From Pararhizobium antarcticum (GTDB lineage: Bacteria > Pseudomonadota > Alphaproteobacteria > Rhizobiales > Rhizobiaceae): DNA of 64,000 nt. The notes under the pieces are model-generated. The model had not been told where the DNA came from. It saw nothing but the letters and a program-made list of their open reading frames with translations, and ran no database searches. The translations under genes and the position numbers were made by a program. The stretch is taken from the NCBI RefSeq assembly GCF_001885585.1, contig NZ_LSRP01000140.1, positions 62,001-126,000 on the forward strand, given 5' to 3'. This document shows, piece after piece, positions 10,267 to 19,367 of this stretch; within the stretch, counting starts at the first letter, position 1; each line of letters begins with the position of its first letter.

Positions 10267-12552
10267 ATGTCGGAGACGGGCAAGGATAAAGGCACGCGCA
10301 AAAGCGTCACGGATCAGGAAGCACTGGATTTTCACGCGCAGGGCCGGCCGGGCAAGCTGGAGATTTCACCGACCAAGCCGATGGCGACGCAGCGCGACCT
10401 GTCGCTTGCCTATTCGCCCGGCGTCGCCGTGCCCGTCAAGGCGATCGCCGCCGACCCTTCGACTGCCTATGATTATACGACCCGTGGCAACATGGTGGCG
10501 GTCATCTCCAACGGCACGGCGATCCTCGGCCTTGGCAATCTCGGCGCACTGGCGTCCAAGCCGGTCATGGAAGGCAAGGCCGTGCTGTTCAAGCGCTTTG
10601 CCGACGTCGATGCGATCGACCTCGAAGTCGACACCGAAAATGTCGACGAATTCATCAACTGCGTCCGCTTCCTCGGCCCGTCCTTCGGCGGCATCAACCT
10701 TGAGGACATCAAGGCGCCCGAATGCTTCATCATCGAGCAGCGGTTGCGCGAGATCATGGACATCCCGGTCTTCCATGACGACCAGCATGGCACTGCGATC
10801 ATCGCAGCCGCCGGTCTCATCAATGCACTGACGCTCACCGGCCGCGACTTCAAGACGACGAAGCTCGTCTGCAACGGCGCCGGCGCTGCGGCCATTGCCT
10901 GCATCGAATTGATCAAGGCGATGGGCTTTGCCCCCGACAACGTCATCCTCTGCGACACCAAGGGCGTCATCTACCAGGGCCGCACCGAGGGTATGAACCA
11001 GTGGAAATCGGCCCATGCGGCAAAGACCGACAAGCGCACGCTGGAGGACGCCATGGACGGCGCCGACGTCGTTCTCGGCCTCTCGCAGAAGGGCGCACTT
11101 TCGGAAGGCATGATCCGCTCGATGGCCGACCGGCCGATCATCTTCGCCATGGCCAATCCCGATCCGGAAATCACACCGGAGGAAGTCGCCCGCATCCGTG
11201 ACGACGCGATCATGGCGACCGGGCGCTCGGACTATCCAAACCAGGTCAACAACGTGCTCGGCTTTCCCTATATCTTCCGGGGAGCGCTGGACGTGCGCGC
11301 CTCGACGATCAACGACGCGATGAAGATCGCGGCGGCCGAAGCTCTTGCCAGCCTTGCCAAGGAGGATGTTCCGGACGATGTCGCCGCCGCCTACCAGGGC
11401 AACCGGCCGCGCTTCGGCGCCGAATACATCATCCCCGTGCCCTTCGATCCCCGCCTGATTTCGGCGATCCCGATGGCGGTTGCCAAGGCTGCGATGGAAA
11501 CCGGCGTCGCGCGCAAGCCGATCCCCGATCTCGAGGCCTATGGCCGCCAGCTTTCCGCCCGCCGCGATCCGATCGCCTCCACCCTGCAGCGCATCTACGA
11601 GCGGGTGCGCCGCCAGCCCAAGCGCATCGTCTTTGCCGAGGGCGAGGAAGTGCTGATGATGCGCTCGGCGATCGCCTATGCCAATCAGGGCCTTGGGACG
11701 GCACTGTTGCTCGGCCGCGAGGATCGCATGCGCGAGACGGCGGAACGGGAGGGGATCGATCTCGACAGGCCCGGCATCCAGATCGTCAATGCCCGCATCT
11801 CCAAGCGGATCGGCGCCTATACCGACTATCTCTACGCCCGCCTGCAACGCTCCGGCTACCTCTTCCGCGATGCCCAGCGCCTGATCAACAATGACCGCAA
11901 CCATTTCGCCGCCTCCATGGTGGCGCTTGGCGATGCCGACGGCATGGTCACCGGCCTGACGCGCAACTATTCGACGGCGCTGGAAGACGTGCGGCGCTGT
12001 ATCGATCCGAAACCTGGCCACCGCGTCATCGGCGTGTCGCTCGCGCTGTGCCGCGGCCGCACCGTGCTGGTCGCCGATACGGCAGTCCACGACATGCCCT
12101 CGTCGGAGGAACTGGCCGACATCGCCGAGGAGGCAGCCGGCCTTGCGAAGCGGCTCGGTTATGTGCCGCGCGTTGCCATGCTGGCCTACTCCACCTTCGG
12201 CAACCCCTCCGGCGAACGCTCCGAGCGGGTGCGTGAAGCCGTCAACATGCTCGACAAGCGCCGCGTCGATTTCGAATATGACGGCGAGATGGCAGCCGAC
12301 GTCGCGCTCAACAGCCGGGTGATGGAACAATACCCGTTCTGCCGCCTCTCCGGCCCCGCCAACGTGCTGGTCATGCCGGCGTTCCATTCGGCCTCGATCT
12401 CGACCAAGATGCTGCAGGAACTGGGCGGCGCGACGATCATCGGTCCCTTGCTCGTCGGTCTCGACAAGTCCGTGCAGATCGTTTCCATGACGGCCAAGGA
12501 TTCCGACATCGTCAACATGGCGGCCATTGCAGCCCACAATGCGGGCGCATAG
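10267..12552 (+). CDS. maeB: NADP-dependent malic enzyme with C-terminal phosphotransacetylase-like domain
   Basis: Converts malate to pyruvate and CO2 with reduction of NADP, supplying pyruvate and NADPH during growth on C4-dicarboxylates. The 761-residue protein has an N-terminal malic enzyme part (YSPGVAVP near residue 56; FHDDQHGTAI near 170; Rossmann VCNGAGAAAIACIE near 200) and, from about residue 440, a phosphate acetyl/butyryltransferase-like domain (RIVFAEGEEVLMMRSA onward). Rhizobia have two such enzymes, DME (NAD) and TME (NADP). The position next to mutS, as I recall for Sinorhizobium tme, favours TME. A GAGGAGA site precedes the ATG. Confidence 0.93.
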   Translation: MSETGKDKGTRKSVTDQEALDFHAQGRPGKLEISPTKPMATQRDLSLAYSPGVAVPVKAIAADPSTAYDYTTRGNMVAVISNGTAILGLGNLGALASKPVMEGKAVLFKRFADVDAIDLEVDTENVDEFINCVRFLGPSFGGINLEDIKAPECFIIEQRLREIMDIPVFHDDQHGTAIIAAAGLINALTLTGRDFKTTKLVCNGAGAAAIACIELIKAMGFAPDNVILCDTKGVIYQGRTEGMNQWKSAHAAKTDKRTLEDAMDGADVVLGLSQKGALSEGMIRSMADRPIIFAMANPDPEITPEEVARIRDDAIMATGRSDYPNQVNNVLGFPYIFRGALDVRASTINDAMKIAAAEALASLAKEDVPDDVAAAYQGNRPRFGAEYIIPVPFDPRLISAIPMAVAKAAMETGVARKPIPDLEAYGRQLSARRDPIASTLQRIYERVRRQPKRIVFAEGEEVLMMRSAIAYANQGLGTALLLGREDRMRETAEREGIDLDRPGIQIVNARISKRIGAYTDYLYARLQRSGYLFRDAQRLINNDRNHFAASMVALGDADGMVTGLTRNYSTALEDVRRCIDPKPGHRVIGVSLALCRGRTVLVADTAVHDMPSSEELADIAEEAAGLAKRLGYVPRVAMLAYSTFGNPSGERSERVREAVNMLDKRRVDFEYDGEMAADVALNSRVMEQYPFCRLSGPANVLVMPAFHSASISTKMLQELGGATIIGPLLVGLDKSVQIVSMTAKDSDIVNMAAIAAHNAGA

Positions 12553-12859
12553 CGAAAAGCAATTTCGCACCGGCTCAAGACAATAAAAATCCCGCCTCCC
12601 TGTGAAGGGAGGCGGGCGATCTACAATATTTTTCAGTTTATGAAAAGGAGAGCAAACCATCCGGTGTTACGGCACCTTTTGGAAGCCCCCAAGCCTGCGC
12701 GTTTTATTGTCCAATATAGTTTTCGTTATAAAATTCATCCGTTCAATAGACATGCGCAACACAACGGAACGGCCACTATTCTCTTTGAAATTCGCGCACC
12801 TTAACCAATCCTGGAAACCACTCTGTTTCCTCGGTGAATTCACACAGGATCCGTGTCGA
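12553..12859. other. intergenic gap between maeB and olsB-like gene
   Basis: These 307 bases between two convergent genes hold the hairpin at 12591-12616. The rest is relatively AT-rich. I see no convincing coding frame: the short frames here either overlap the olsB end or lack ribosome sites. Confidence 0.6.
12591..12616. terminator. bidirectional terminator between convergent genes
   Basis: CCCGCCTCCC (12591-12600) pairs perfectly with GGGAGGCGGG (12607-12616) around the loop TGTGAA. On the minus strand the stem is followed by ATTTTTATTG, a clear U-tract; on the plus strand the tail is weaker. It lies 38 bases after the maeB stop. Confidence 0.8.
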
Positions 12860-13783
12860 TCAGGAAACCTGCGCTGCAAAGCGCCCGGCATCCGCACCGT
12901 AATAGTTGAGATAGCGGCCCGATATGCTGGTGATGGGCAGCACGATCAGGACATCCGTCGTCCGGAAGGCGTGATCGACGACAGCGCCGTTGCCGACCAT
13001 GGCGCCAAGGCGCATGTAACCCTTGATCAAGGGCGGCAGGGCGGCAAGCGCCTTGCGCATGTTGATCGCTTCCGACGGCATCAGGTCCATCGTGCGGAAC
13101 AGTTCCGGACGGGCCGAAACATCCCAGTCCGCGCCAACCAGCGCATTGTGATGCAGGAAGGACAGGGCAAGCGCATGTTCTTCCGGCACCGTGCCCGGGA
13201 AAGACCCACAGCCAAACATGGCGTCGACGCCGTATTTCAGCGCATAGGCCCAGTTTCCCTGCCAGAGCAGTTCCACCGTGCGCTTGGTGCGGTATTGCGG
13301 CAGCACGCAGGACCGGCCAAGCTCCATGAAGCGCTTGGCGGGATGGCGTTTCAGCAGGCTGTCCACCCTGAATTCGGATGCGGAATAAAAACCGCCGGTA
13401 TTTTCGGCGACATCCTGGCGCAACAGCCGATAGGTGCCGACGATCTGGTCTTCCGGATCGCCATCGATTGCGGTGTCAAGCACCAGAAGGTGGTCGCAGA
13501 CCAGGTCCCAGGCATCGGCATCGCGCTTGCGGCGATCGGCAGCCTGCGGAATCTGCGCCTTCATCTCCTCGACGAAAACCTTGTAGCGCACGGCCTGGGC
13601 CGCATCGATCTCGGAATTGTTGCGGGCAAGGCGCGTTTCAAGATTGCCAATCCGGCCAAGCACACCTGCGGCAGGCGCAGCAAGATTGCGCATGGGGGGC
13701 TGCTTTACGTCAGCAAGGATTGCCCTATCCAGAATTTCCACCGTCATCGTCATCACCCCGACCCGCTGATCCTGCTGCGGCAT
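12860..13783 (-). CDS. olsB: ornithine-acyl-ACP N-acyltransferase-like protein (OlsB)
   Basis: A GNAT-fold acyltransferase of the 'hemolysin-like' family. OlsB members acylate ornithine from 3-hydroxyacyl-ACP, the first step of ornithine lipid synthesis for phosphorus-free membranes. The family core is visible: LGRIGNLETRLARNNSEIDAAQ, RYKVFVEEM, VGTYRLLR and ELGRSCVLPQYR. The frame allows 307 residues from ATG 13783, but ATGs at 13753 and 13747 (MTVEILD) give lengths nearer the family norm of about 295, and none has a strong ribosome site. Linkage to the malic enzyme gene agrees with my memory of Sinorhizobium gene order. The substrate is inferred from family and context. Confidence 0.82.
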   Translation of the reverse strand: MPQQDQRVGVMTMTVEILDRAILADVKQPPMRNLAAPAAGVLGRIGNLETRLARNNSEIDAAQAVRYKVFVEEMKAQIPQAADRRKRDADAWDLVCDHLLVLDTAIDGDPEDQIVGTYRLLRQDVAENTGGFYSASEFRVDSLLKRHPAKRFMELGRSCVLPQYRTKRTVELLWQGNWAYALKYGVDAMFGCGSFPGTVPEEHALALSFLHHNALVGADWDVSARPELFRTMDLMPSEAINMRKALAALPPLIKGYMRLGAMVGNGAVVDHAFRTTDVLIVLPITSISGRYLNYYGADAGRFAAQVS

Positions 13784-13871
13784 AAACCATGTTTCTGCGA
13801 CAGGATAGTGACATTGGACGGGCAGGAAAAGGGCAAACCACGCGCTGCCGAACCTGAAGCGGCAGGGGTCG

Positions 13872-16178
13872 TCAGCGCTCCAGAAGTTCCTCGACCACCG
13901 CCGTCAACGTCTTCGGATCGGCTGGTTTCGGCAGGACCGAATCCGCACCGGTGTCCAGAAGCTGGCGGCAGATATCGGGTCTCGTATCCGACGTCACCAC
14001 GATGATCGGCACCGGCTTGCCGCCGGACTGGCGCTCCTGATCACGGATCCTGCGGATCATCGCGAAAGCATCGCCGCCCGGCATGTTGAGATCGGTGACG
14101 ATCAGTTCCGGCTTGACGAGGTTGGCAACCGGCGCGTCGTAAAGCGCGGCTCCAAGCGCGCCGAAATCGCCGACGACGCGGACAGTGTGGCCGGCTTTTT
14201 CCAGAACGGAGCGAACGAGGAAAGCATTGATCGGATCGTCCTCAGCCAGCAGGATGCCACTGGCCGCCGCCGGCTCCAGATGCGCGGGAACATCCCGCAG
14301 CATGGGCCTGTTGTCGTTGATGGCGTCGCGCACTTCCATTCCCTTCATGCGGCCCTTGAGGACCTCGACCAGCGATTTTTCGCGCAGCGGACGGATCAGC
14401 CATGCGTCATAGCCATCCATCTGGTTGATGGGACGGCCGCTTCGTTCCTCCGGATTGACCAGATAGGTCTTGCGCAACTGCATGTCTTCCAGTTGCGGCA
14501 GGGCGGACAGCAGCCGGAGGAAATGGGCGGCATGCCGGTGATCGACGATGATGTCGGTGAGCGGTGCCGCGCCGCTGATCGCACGGACCGCAAAGGCCTG
14601 CGCCTCCTCGACGCTCGTCACGCAGCAGCAGAGCCCGCCGAGTGTCGTGATCGTTGCTTCAATGGCTTTCGATGCGGGGCCAGCCGGAGCCATGACGAGA
14701 ACGCGCGATTCGGCGAGAATGCCGCGTCGGATGCGCGGCGCAGCGCTGAGGTCGCCGCCGACCGCCGGGAAGCCGATCTCGAACCGGCTGCCTTCGCCGG
14801 GCTTGCTCGACAGCACGAGCTTGCCGCCAAAGGCCTCGATGATCCGCCTGGAGATGGCGAGGCCGAGCCCGGTGCCGGCGGAGCGCTGCTTTGCGGCGCC
14901 CGCCTGTTCGAACTCGTCGAACACGCGCGCCTGTTCGTCCATGCTCATACCGGGGCCGGTATCGTCGATGCGGATGACGACATTCTGCCCCTGGATGCCG
15001 GCATCGACGAACACCCCGCCGGTATGGGTGAACTTGACGGCATTGCCGATCACATTGAACAGCACCTGCCGCAGCCGTGCCGCATCGAAATCCAGAAGGC
15101 CGGGAACATCGGCGGAGATTGTCGCTCCGATCTCGATGCCCTTTTCATGGGCCCGATGCGAGAGCATCTCGACGACGCTCTCGATCAATTCGCGCAGCGG
15201 CTCCCGCGACGGGCGCAACTGGAAACGCCCGGCTTCGATGGAGGAAAAGTCGAGGAGATCGTCGACAAGCTGGACCAGCGCGTGACCGGACTGCCGCATG
15301 CCGGCCAGATAGTTCTTCTGCTCGCCGGTCAACCGCGTCTGACTGATCAGATGGCTCATGCCGAGAATGCCGGAGAGCGGCGTGCGGATCTCGTGGCTGA
15401 CGGTCGCGAGAAGCCTGGATTTGGCCTGGCTTGCACTTTCGGCGCGACGACGCGCTTCTTCGCTTTCGCGGGCAATCCGGCTTTCCTCGGTGATATCACG
15501 GGCAATGCTGTGCAGCATGAACTGGCCGCTTGCCGGCTCGCGGGCAATCACATCGTGCCAGTCGAAAATCCGCAAACCGTCGCCCGTCGGAATCCGGACG
15601 CGGAAATGGCGCGGCGCGGGTTCCGGCTCGAAATTCAGGCCGATCCCCTCGCATGTCATGCCTTCCGGCTTCGCACATCCCGTCAACTGCCGGAAAACGG
15701 TGTTGGCCTGAACGATCTTGCCGCCCGGTTCGCGGACGATGGCGATATCGCCGAGCGCGTCATGGATCGTCGACAGCAATTGCGATGTTTCATTGCGCTC
15801 CCATTGCCGGTCGCCGACCTTCTCCACCGCAGCCTGCCGCGCAGCCCCGGGCTTGCGTGACGATGCGCGGTGCCAGTCGCGCAGCAAAAGGGCAGCACCG
15901 GTTACGCCGCCGACGGCAAGACAACCGGACAGGAAATAGAGGCCAGCATCCATGCCGGTGCCGAACACGGCGGCAGAACAGAGAAGGCCCGCCCCGGCCA
16001 GAGCCGGTCTCAGCGCCGGGTAGCGCTCCTCGCGAAGCACGCTATCGTCTTCGGGTTCCAGCGAATGCAGATCGTCATGATAATCCGCATCGGTTCCACG
16101 CCGCCCCAGGGTTCTGACCTGTTCGGGGGCGCTGAATTCAGCGTTGATCCGTTGCTGCAATTTTGACAATTCGCTCAT
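13872..16178 (-). CDS. membrane-bound hybrid histidine kinase with PAS and receiver domains
   Basis: A 768-residue sensor kinase. Residues 56-100 hold two closely spaced membrane helices. A PAS-like domain spans about 133-235. The HisKA domain has the phospho-acceptor His262 in SHEIRTPLSG. The ATPase domain has NVIGNAVKFTHTGG and DDTGPGMSMDEQ. A C-terminal receiver (about 640-765) has the acceptor Asp in VTDLNMPGG and a conserved lysine in VLPKPAD. The architecture suggests an internal phosphorelay, but no partner phosphotransferase or DNA-binding regulator is next to it. The signal is unknown. It stands alone between the olsB-like gene and lspA. A related architecture is found in rhizobial cell-cycle and stress kinases. 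Confidence 0.9.
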   Translation of the reverse strand: MSELSKLQQRINAEFSAPEQVRTLGRRGTDADYHDDLHSLEPEDDSVLREERYPALRPALAGAGLLCSAAVFGTGMDAGLYFLSGCLAVGGVTGAALLLRDWHRASSRKPGAARQAAVEKVGDRQWERNETSQLLSTIHDALGDIAIVREPGGKIVQANTVFRQLTGCAKPEGMTCEGIGLNFEPEPAPRHFRVRIPTGDGLRIFDWHDVIAREPASGQFMLHSIARDITEESRIARESEEARRRAESASQAKSRLLATVSHEIRTPLSGILGMSHLISQTRLTGEQKNYLAGMRQSGHALVQLVDDLLDFSSIEAGRFQLRPSREPLRELIESVVEMLSHRAHEKGIEIGATISADVPGLLDFDAARLRQVLFNVIGNAVKFTHTGGVFVDAGIQGQNVVIRIDDTGPGMSMDEQARVFDEFEQAGAAKQRSAGTGLGLAISRRIIEAFGGKLVLSSKPGEGSRFEIGFPAVGGDLSAAPRIRRGILAESRVLVMAPAGPASKAIEATITTLGGLCCCVTSVEEAQAFAVRAISGAAPLTDIIVDHRHAAHFLRLLSALPQLEDMQLRKTYLVNPEERSGRPINQMDGYDAWLIRPLREKSLVEVLKGRMKGMEVRDAINDNRPMLRDVPAHLEPAAASGILLAEDDPINAFLVRSVLEKAGHTVRVVGDFGALGAALYDAPVANLVKPELIVTDLNMPGGDAFAMIRRIRDQERQSGGKPVPIIVVTSDTRPDICRQLLDTGADSVLPKPADPKTLTAVVEELLER

Positions 16179-16234
16179 TCCGGAAGGCCTAGCACGGCAA
16201 GCGTTCCGAATGTTTTCAAGCGGTCCGTCAAATT

Positions 16235-16732
16235 TTAGCGATCGCGCTTTTTCATATGCAAGAGCTCGTCGAGGATGATCGACATGGCCCCCAGCGTGAT
16301 AAAACTGTCTGCGAGGTTGAAGACCGCGAAGGACCAGTTCCAGACCGGCAGATGAAACAGCACGTAATCGATGACGTAGCCAAACAGCAGGCCATCGATC
16401 AAATTTCCGATCGCGCCTGCGATGATCATGGCATAGCCGAGATGCGCGAAGGTCCGATCCGGCGGTGTCTTGCGCCAGAGATAGAGCACAAAGGCCACGA
16501 CGACGACCCGCAGGCCGATGATCGCCCAGCGCTCGATGCCCGAGAACAGGGAAAAGGCCACGCCGTAATTATAGATCCTGTGCAGAGCCAGGAACGGCAG
16601 CAGGGCGACATCCTCGCCATAGGGCAACCAGGCCTCGACGGCGACCTTGATCGCCTGGTCGAGCAGAACGGCGATGACGATGAAAAACACGATCGGCACC
16701 GGGCGGGAGAAAAGCGCAGTTCGCTGCATCAT
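16235..16732 (-). CDS. lspA: lipoprotein signal peptidase (signal peptidase II)
   Basis: Cuts the signal peptide from diacylated prolipoproteins in the inner membrane. At 165 residues with four hydrophobic helices it fits the family. The catalytic aspartates are Asp113 in GAIGNLIDG and Asp142 in VFNLADSFI. The residue after Asp113 is Gly, where many LspA proteins have Arg (GNLIDR); this is a small departure outside the catalytic pair. The ATG overlaps the stop of the upstream RNA methyltransferase gene by four bases (16729-16732), so translation is probably coupled. Confidence 0.94.
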   Translation of the reverse strand: MMQRTALFSRPVPIVFFIVIAVLLDQAIKVAVEAWLPYGEDVALLPFLALHRIYNYGVAFSLFSGIERWAIIGLRVVVVAFVLYLWRKTPPDRTFAHLGYAMIIAGAIGNLIDGLLFGYVIDYVLFHLPVWNWSFAVFNLADSFITLGAMSIILDELLHMKKRDR

Positions 16733-17589
16733 GCCTTGCCATCCAGCGTCAGAAGATGCCGGCGTGCCTCGAACAGCATGATGCCGGTGGCAATCGCCAG
16801 GTTGAGCGAATCGGCACGGCCCTGCTGCGGAATGCGCGCAAGGGCCGTCGCTTCTTTTGCCAGTTCATCCGGCAGGCCGGCCTGCTCGTTGCCCATCAGC
16901 ACAACCACGGGCTTCCTGCGATAGTCGATGGTGCGGTAATCGACGGCACCGGCGAGGTGCGTTGCAACGACCTGCACGCCGGTGGCCTTCTGCCATTTGA
17001 TGAACTCCGCAACGCTGGCCCGCATGACCGGCATGGCAAAGACCGAGCCCATGGTGGCGCGCACGGTTTCCAGCGAGAACGGATCGGTGGTCTCGCCGAT
17101 CAGTATCACTCCGGAGGCCCCTGCGGCATCGGCGGTGCGGATAATCGTTCCCAGATTGCCGGGATCGCGGACCCGGTCGAGCGCCACAAAGGTCTGCCCG
17201 AGCGTCGGGGTCATGTCCCGAAGGTTTGCATAGCGCTGCTCGAAGACGCCGACGACCATTTGCGGATTGTCCCGGCGGGTGATGGCCGACAGCACCTTCT
17301 CGCTGACTTCGAGCACCAGCCCCCCCGTGGCGATGGTCTTCAATGCGACCTGTTCCACATGCGGCTTGCCCTTTGCGGCCTTGGCATAGACCAGCGTCTT
17401 GATGGTCCAGCCGAGCTCAAGCGCATCGATGACCAGTTTCAGGCCCTCGGCGAGAAAGGAGCGGGTCTCGTCGCGCTCCTTCTTCTGCGACAAGGCCTTG
17501 ATGTCCTTGATGATCGGATTTGTGAGGCTGGTCACCTCCTTGACCTGGCCGACGCGGCGGGGGCCGGGTTCGCTGATATCATGGTTCAT
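16729..17589 (-). CDS. TrmH/SpoU family RNA 2'-O-methyltransferase
   Basis: A 286-residue SPOUT methyltransferase that uses S-adenosylmethionine to methylate a ribose 2'-OH in rRNA or tRNA. An N-terminal substrate-binding domain ([23 protein letters not shown] split across the first 40 residues) precedes the knotted domain. The three signature motifs are present: [29 protein letters not shown] and [20 protein letters not shown] chose ATG 17589 because it overlaps the stop of the upstream methyltransferase gene as ATGA; an ATG at 17601 is also in frame. The exact target nucleotide is not readable. Confidence 0.92.
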   Translation of the reverse strand: MNHDISEPGPRRVGQVKEVTSLTNPIIKDIKALSQKKERDETRSFLAEGLKLVIDALELGWTIKTLVYAKAAKGKPHVEQVALKTIATGGLVLEVSEKVLSAITRRDNPQMVVGVFEQRYANLRDMTPTLGQTFVALDRVRDPGNLGTIIRTADAAGASGVILIGETTDPFSLETVRATMGSVFAMPVMRASVAEFIKWQKATGVQVVATHLAGAVDYRTIDYRRKPVVVLMGNEQAGLPDELAKEATALARIPQQGRADSLNLAIATGIMLFEARRHLLTLDGKA

Positions 17590-18737
17590 TTCGGTACCCA
17601 TCGGCTGAAAAGGGATGTGGAAAGCGCGCGGGCAGGCTGTTTGCCGTCCACTCCACCTTCGCGAAGGATGAGTTCGCCGGATTCCACCGCGCCGCCGCGC
17701 CCGCGCATGGTCTCGCGCATCAGTTCGTGGATCGAATAGAAACTGGCCCGGATCGAATAGGCCGTCAGCACGAGGCCGCGCGCATCGTCGGACAGGATCT
17801 CGCGGCAGATGTCGAGCATCAAAGCGAGATGTTCGAACAGCTGCCAGACCTCGCCATTGGGCCCACGTCCGAATTTCGGCGGGTCGGTGAGGATGATGTC
17901 GTAGCGGCTGCCGCGGCGCTCCTCGCGCTGGATGAACTTCATCGCGTCTTCGCAGATCCAGCGGATCGGCAGTTTTTCGCCACGACCAAGTGTCTGATTT
18001 TCTCGCGCCCATCCGATCGCCTTCTTTGAGGCATCGACATGGGTGACCTCGGCGCCAGCCCGGGCTGCAATCAGCGAGGCAACGCCGGTATAGCCAAAGA
18101 GGTTCAGCACCTTGAGCGGGCGGCCGGCGGTTTCGATCCGTTCCTTCATCCAGCTCCAGTGCGCCAGCTGTTCGGGAAACACGCCGACATGGCGGAAGGC
18201 CGTGAAGCGACCGAAAAAATCAGCGTCGAGGATCTGCATCGGCCAGGTCTCACCCAGCATGTCACGCGGGAACCGCCAGCGACCCATGCCGTCCTCGTCG
18301 GTATCGCCGGTAAAGACGGCATCAGCATTGTCCCAGACATGCGCGGGCAGCGCCTTTGGCCAGAGCGCCTGCGCTTCCGGCCTGACGATGCTGTAGGTGC
18401 CGTATTGTTCGAGTTTCAGGCCATCGCCACTGTCGATCAGGTGATAGTCGCGGGCCCCCGTGGTTTCGAGAATGACGGGGATGCGCTCTGCCGGCTTTTC
18501 ACCCGTTCGGATCCGAACCGTTGCCGACGGCGCTGTGGCTTCGGCGGAGGCCGCCGGCCAGGCGTCAGTCTTGTCAGCGCGCGCCACAGGCATGGGCCGC
18601 GAACTGCTCAGCTTTTGCGGTGGACCCGATGGCCTGCTCTTCGGCGCGGACATAGGTCGCCCCTGCGCGGTGCGCGATGCCGCGGGCGGCGTGGTCTTGC
18701 CCTTCGGCCGTCGATCTTTATCTTTCACGGATCTCAT
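17586..18737 (-). CDS. class I SAM-dependent RNA methyltransferase (RlmI/RlmK-like)
   Basis: A 383-residue protein with an N-terminal extension of about 90 residues rich in Pro, Ser, Ala, Lys and Arg, which is probably disordered. The catalytic part carries LNLFGYTGVASLIAARAGAEV (motif I, split here around the Gly-rich turn), HVDASKKAIGWARENQ and the base-flipping motif DPPKFGR. This matches the COG1092 23S rRNA cytosine methyltransferase group. The start is ATG 18737 (MRSVKDKDR). Its stop overlaps the SpoU-type gene, and that gene overlaps lspA, giving a tightly coupled three-gene run. Confidence 0.88.
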   Translation of the reverse strand: MRSVKDKDRRPKGKTTPPAASRTAQGRPMSAPKSRPSGPPQKLSSSRPMPVARADKTDAWPAASAEATAPSATVRIRTGEKPAERIPVILETTGARDYHLIDSGDGLKLEQYGTYSIVRPEAQALWPKALPAHVWDNADAVFTGDTDEDGMGRWRFPRDMLGETWPMQILDADFFGRFTAFRHVGVFPEQLAHWSWMKERIETAGRPLKVLNLFGYTGVASLIAARAGAEVTHVDASKKAIGWARENQTLGRGEKLPIRWICEDAMKFIQREERRGSRYDIILTDPPKFGRGPNGEVWQLFEHLALMLDICREILSDDARGLVLTAYSIRASFYSIHELMRETMRGRGGAVESGELILREGGVDGKQPARALSTSLFSRWVPK

Positions 18738-18779
18738 CCTGGGTGCCGTCAATCAAGCCTGCAAATAGCACCGCTCTTT

Positions 18780-18833
18780 CTCTTGGCAAAGCTGTTTCCG
18801 ATCTGCCTCTTGGCAAAGCTGTTTCCGATCTGC
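18780..18833. repeat. perfect 27-bp tandem duplication
   Basis: The 27 bases at 18780-18806, starting CTCTTGGCAAAGC, are repeated exactly at 18807-18833. The pair lies in the divergent region between the RlmI-like gene (minus) and the coxG-like gene (plus), 37 bases before the latter's ATG. It could double a regulatory site or be a recent replication slip. Confidence 0.9.
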
Positions 18834-18870
18834 GATAGATCAAGGTGGAGGAACAGGAGGAGATGATCGC

Positions 18871-19329
18871 ATGGATATGAGCGGCGAGGAACGGATCGCG
18901 GCTCCCCGCGAGGTGGTGTGGGCAGCCCTTAACGATCCGGACATGCTGAAGCAGTGCATTCCGGGCTGCCAGTCCCTGGAGATGAAATCGCCGAGCGAAC
19001 TGTCAGCGACGGTCAAGATCAGGATCGGCCCGGTTTCAGCATCCTTTGCGGGCGACGTCGTGCTTTCCAACATCAATGCCCCGGAGAGCTACACCATTTC
19101 GGGCGAAGGCAAGGGTGGCATAGCGGGTTTTGCCCGGGGCGGTGCCGATGTCACGCTGGTCGAGGACGGGGCCGAGACGCTGTTGCGCTACGAGGCAAAG
19201 GCCGAGATCGGCGGAAAACTCGCTCAACTCGGATCAAGACTCGTCGATTCCACCTCGAAGAAGCTCGCCCAGCAATTCTTTGCGGACTTCAATGCAGCCG
19301 TCAGCGCCCGTGCGGCAGGCGCGAACTGA
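18871..19329 (+). CDS. CoxG-like SRPBCC carbon monoxide dehydrogenase subunit G family protein
   Basis: A 152-residue protein of the CoxG/SRPBCC (START-like) family. The start MSGEERIAAPREVVWAALND and the segment LKQCIPGCQSLE are typical of CoxG, which in CO oxidisers helps anchor or mature molybdenum hydroxylases. Related proteins often occur without a CO dehydrogenase, as here, so the role is unknown. ATG 18871 follows a GGAGGAGATGATCGC site, and ATG 18877 is a close alternative. It is a single-gene transcription unit facing the LapA-like gene. Confidence 0.88.
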   Translation: MDMSGEERIAAPREVVWAALNDPDMLKQCIPGCQSLEMKSPSELSATVKIRIGPVSASFAGDVVLSNINAPESYTISGEGKGGIAGFARGGADVTLVEDGAETLLRYEAKAEIGGKLAQLGSRLVDSTSKKLAQQFFADFNAAVSARAAGAN

Positions 19330-19367
19330 ACGTTCGGACGTTCGGTCAGCCGCCGACAAGCCGTAAA

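Noticed and set aside
10366-12660. 764-residue minus-strand frame antisense to the malic enzyme gene
   Set aside because: Composition is that of an antisense shadow; the plus-strand gene has strong family motifs and a ribosome site.
12667-12897. Small minus-strand frame of 76 residues in the maeB-olsB gap
   Set aside because: It overlaps the olsB-like coding end, has no ribosome site or recognisable domain, and its composition is not that of a gene.
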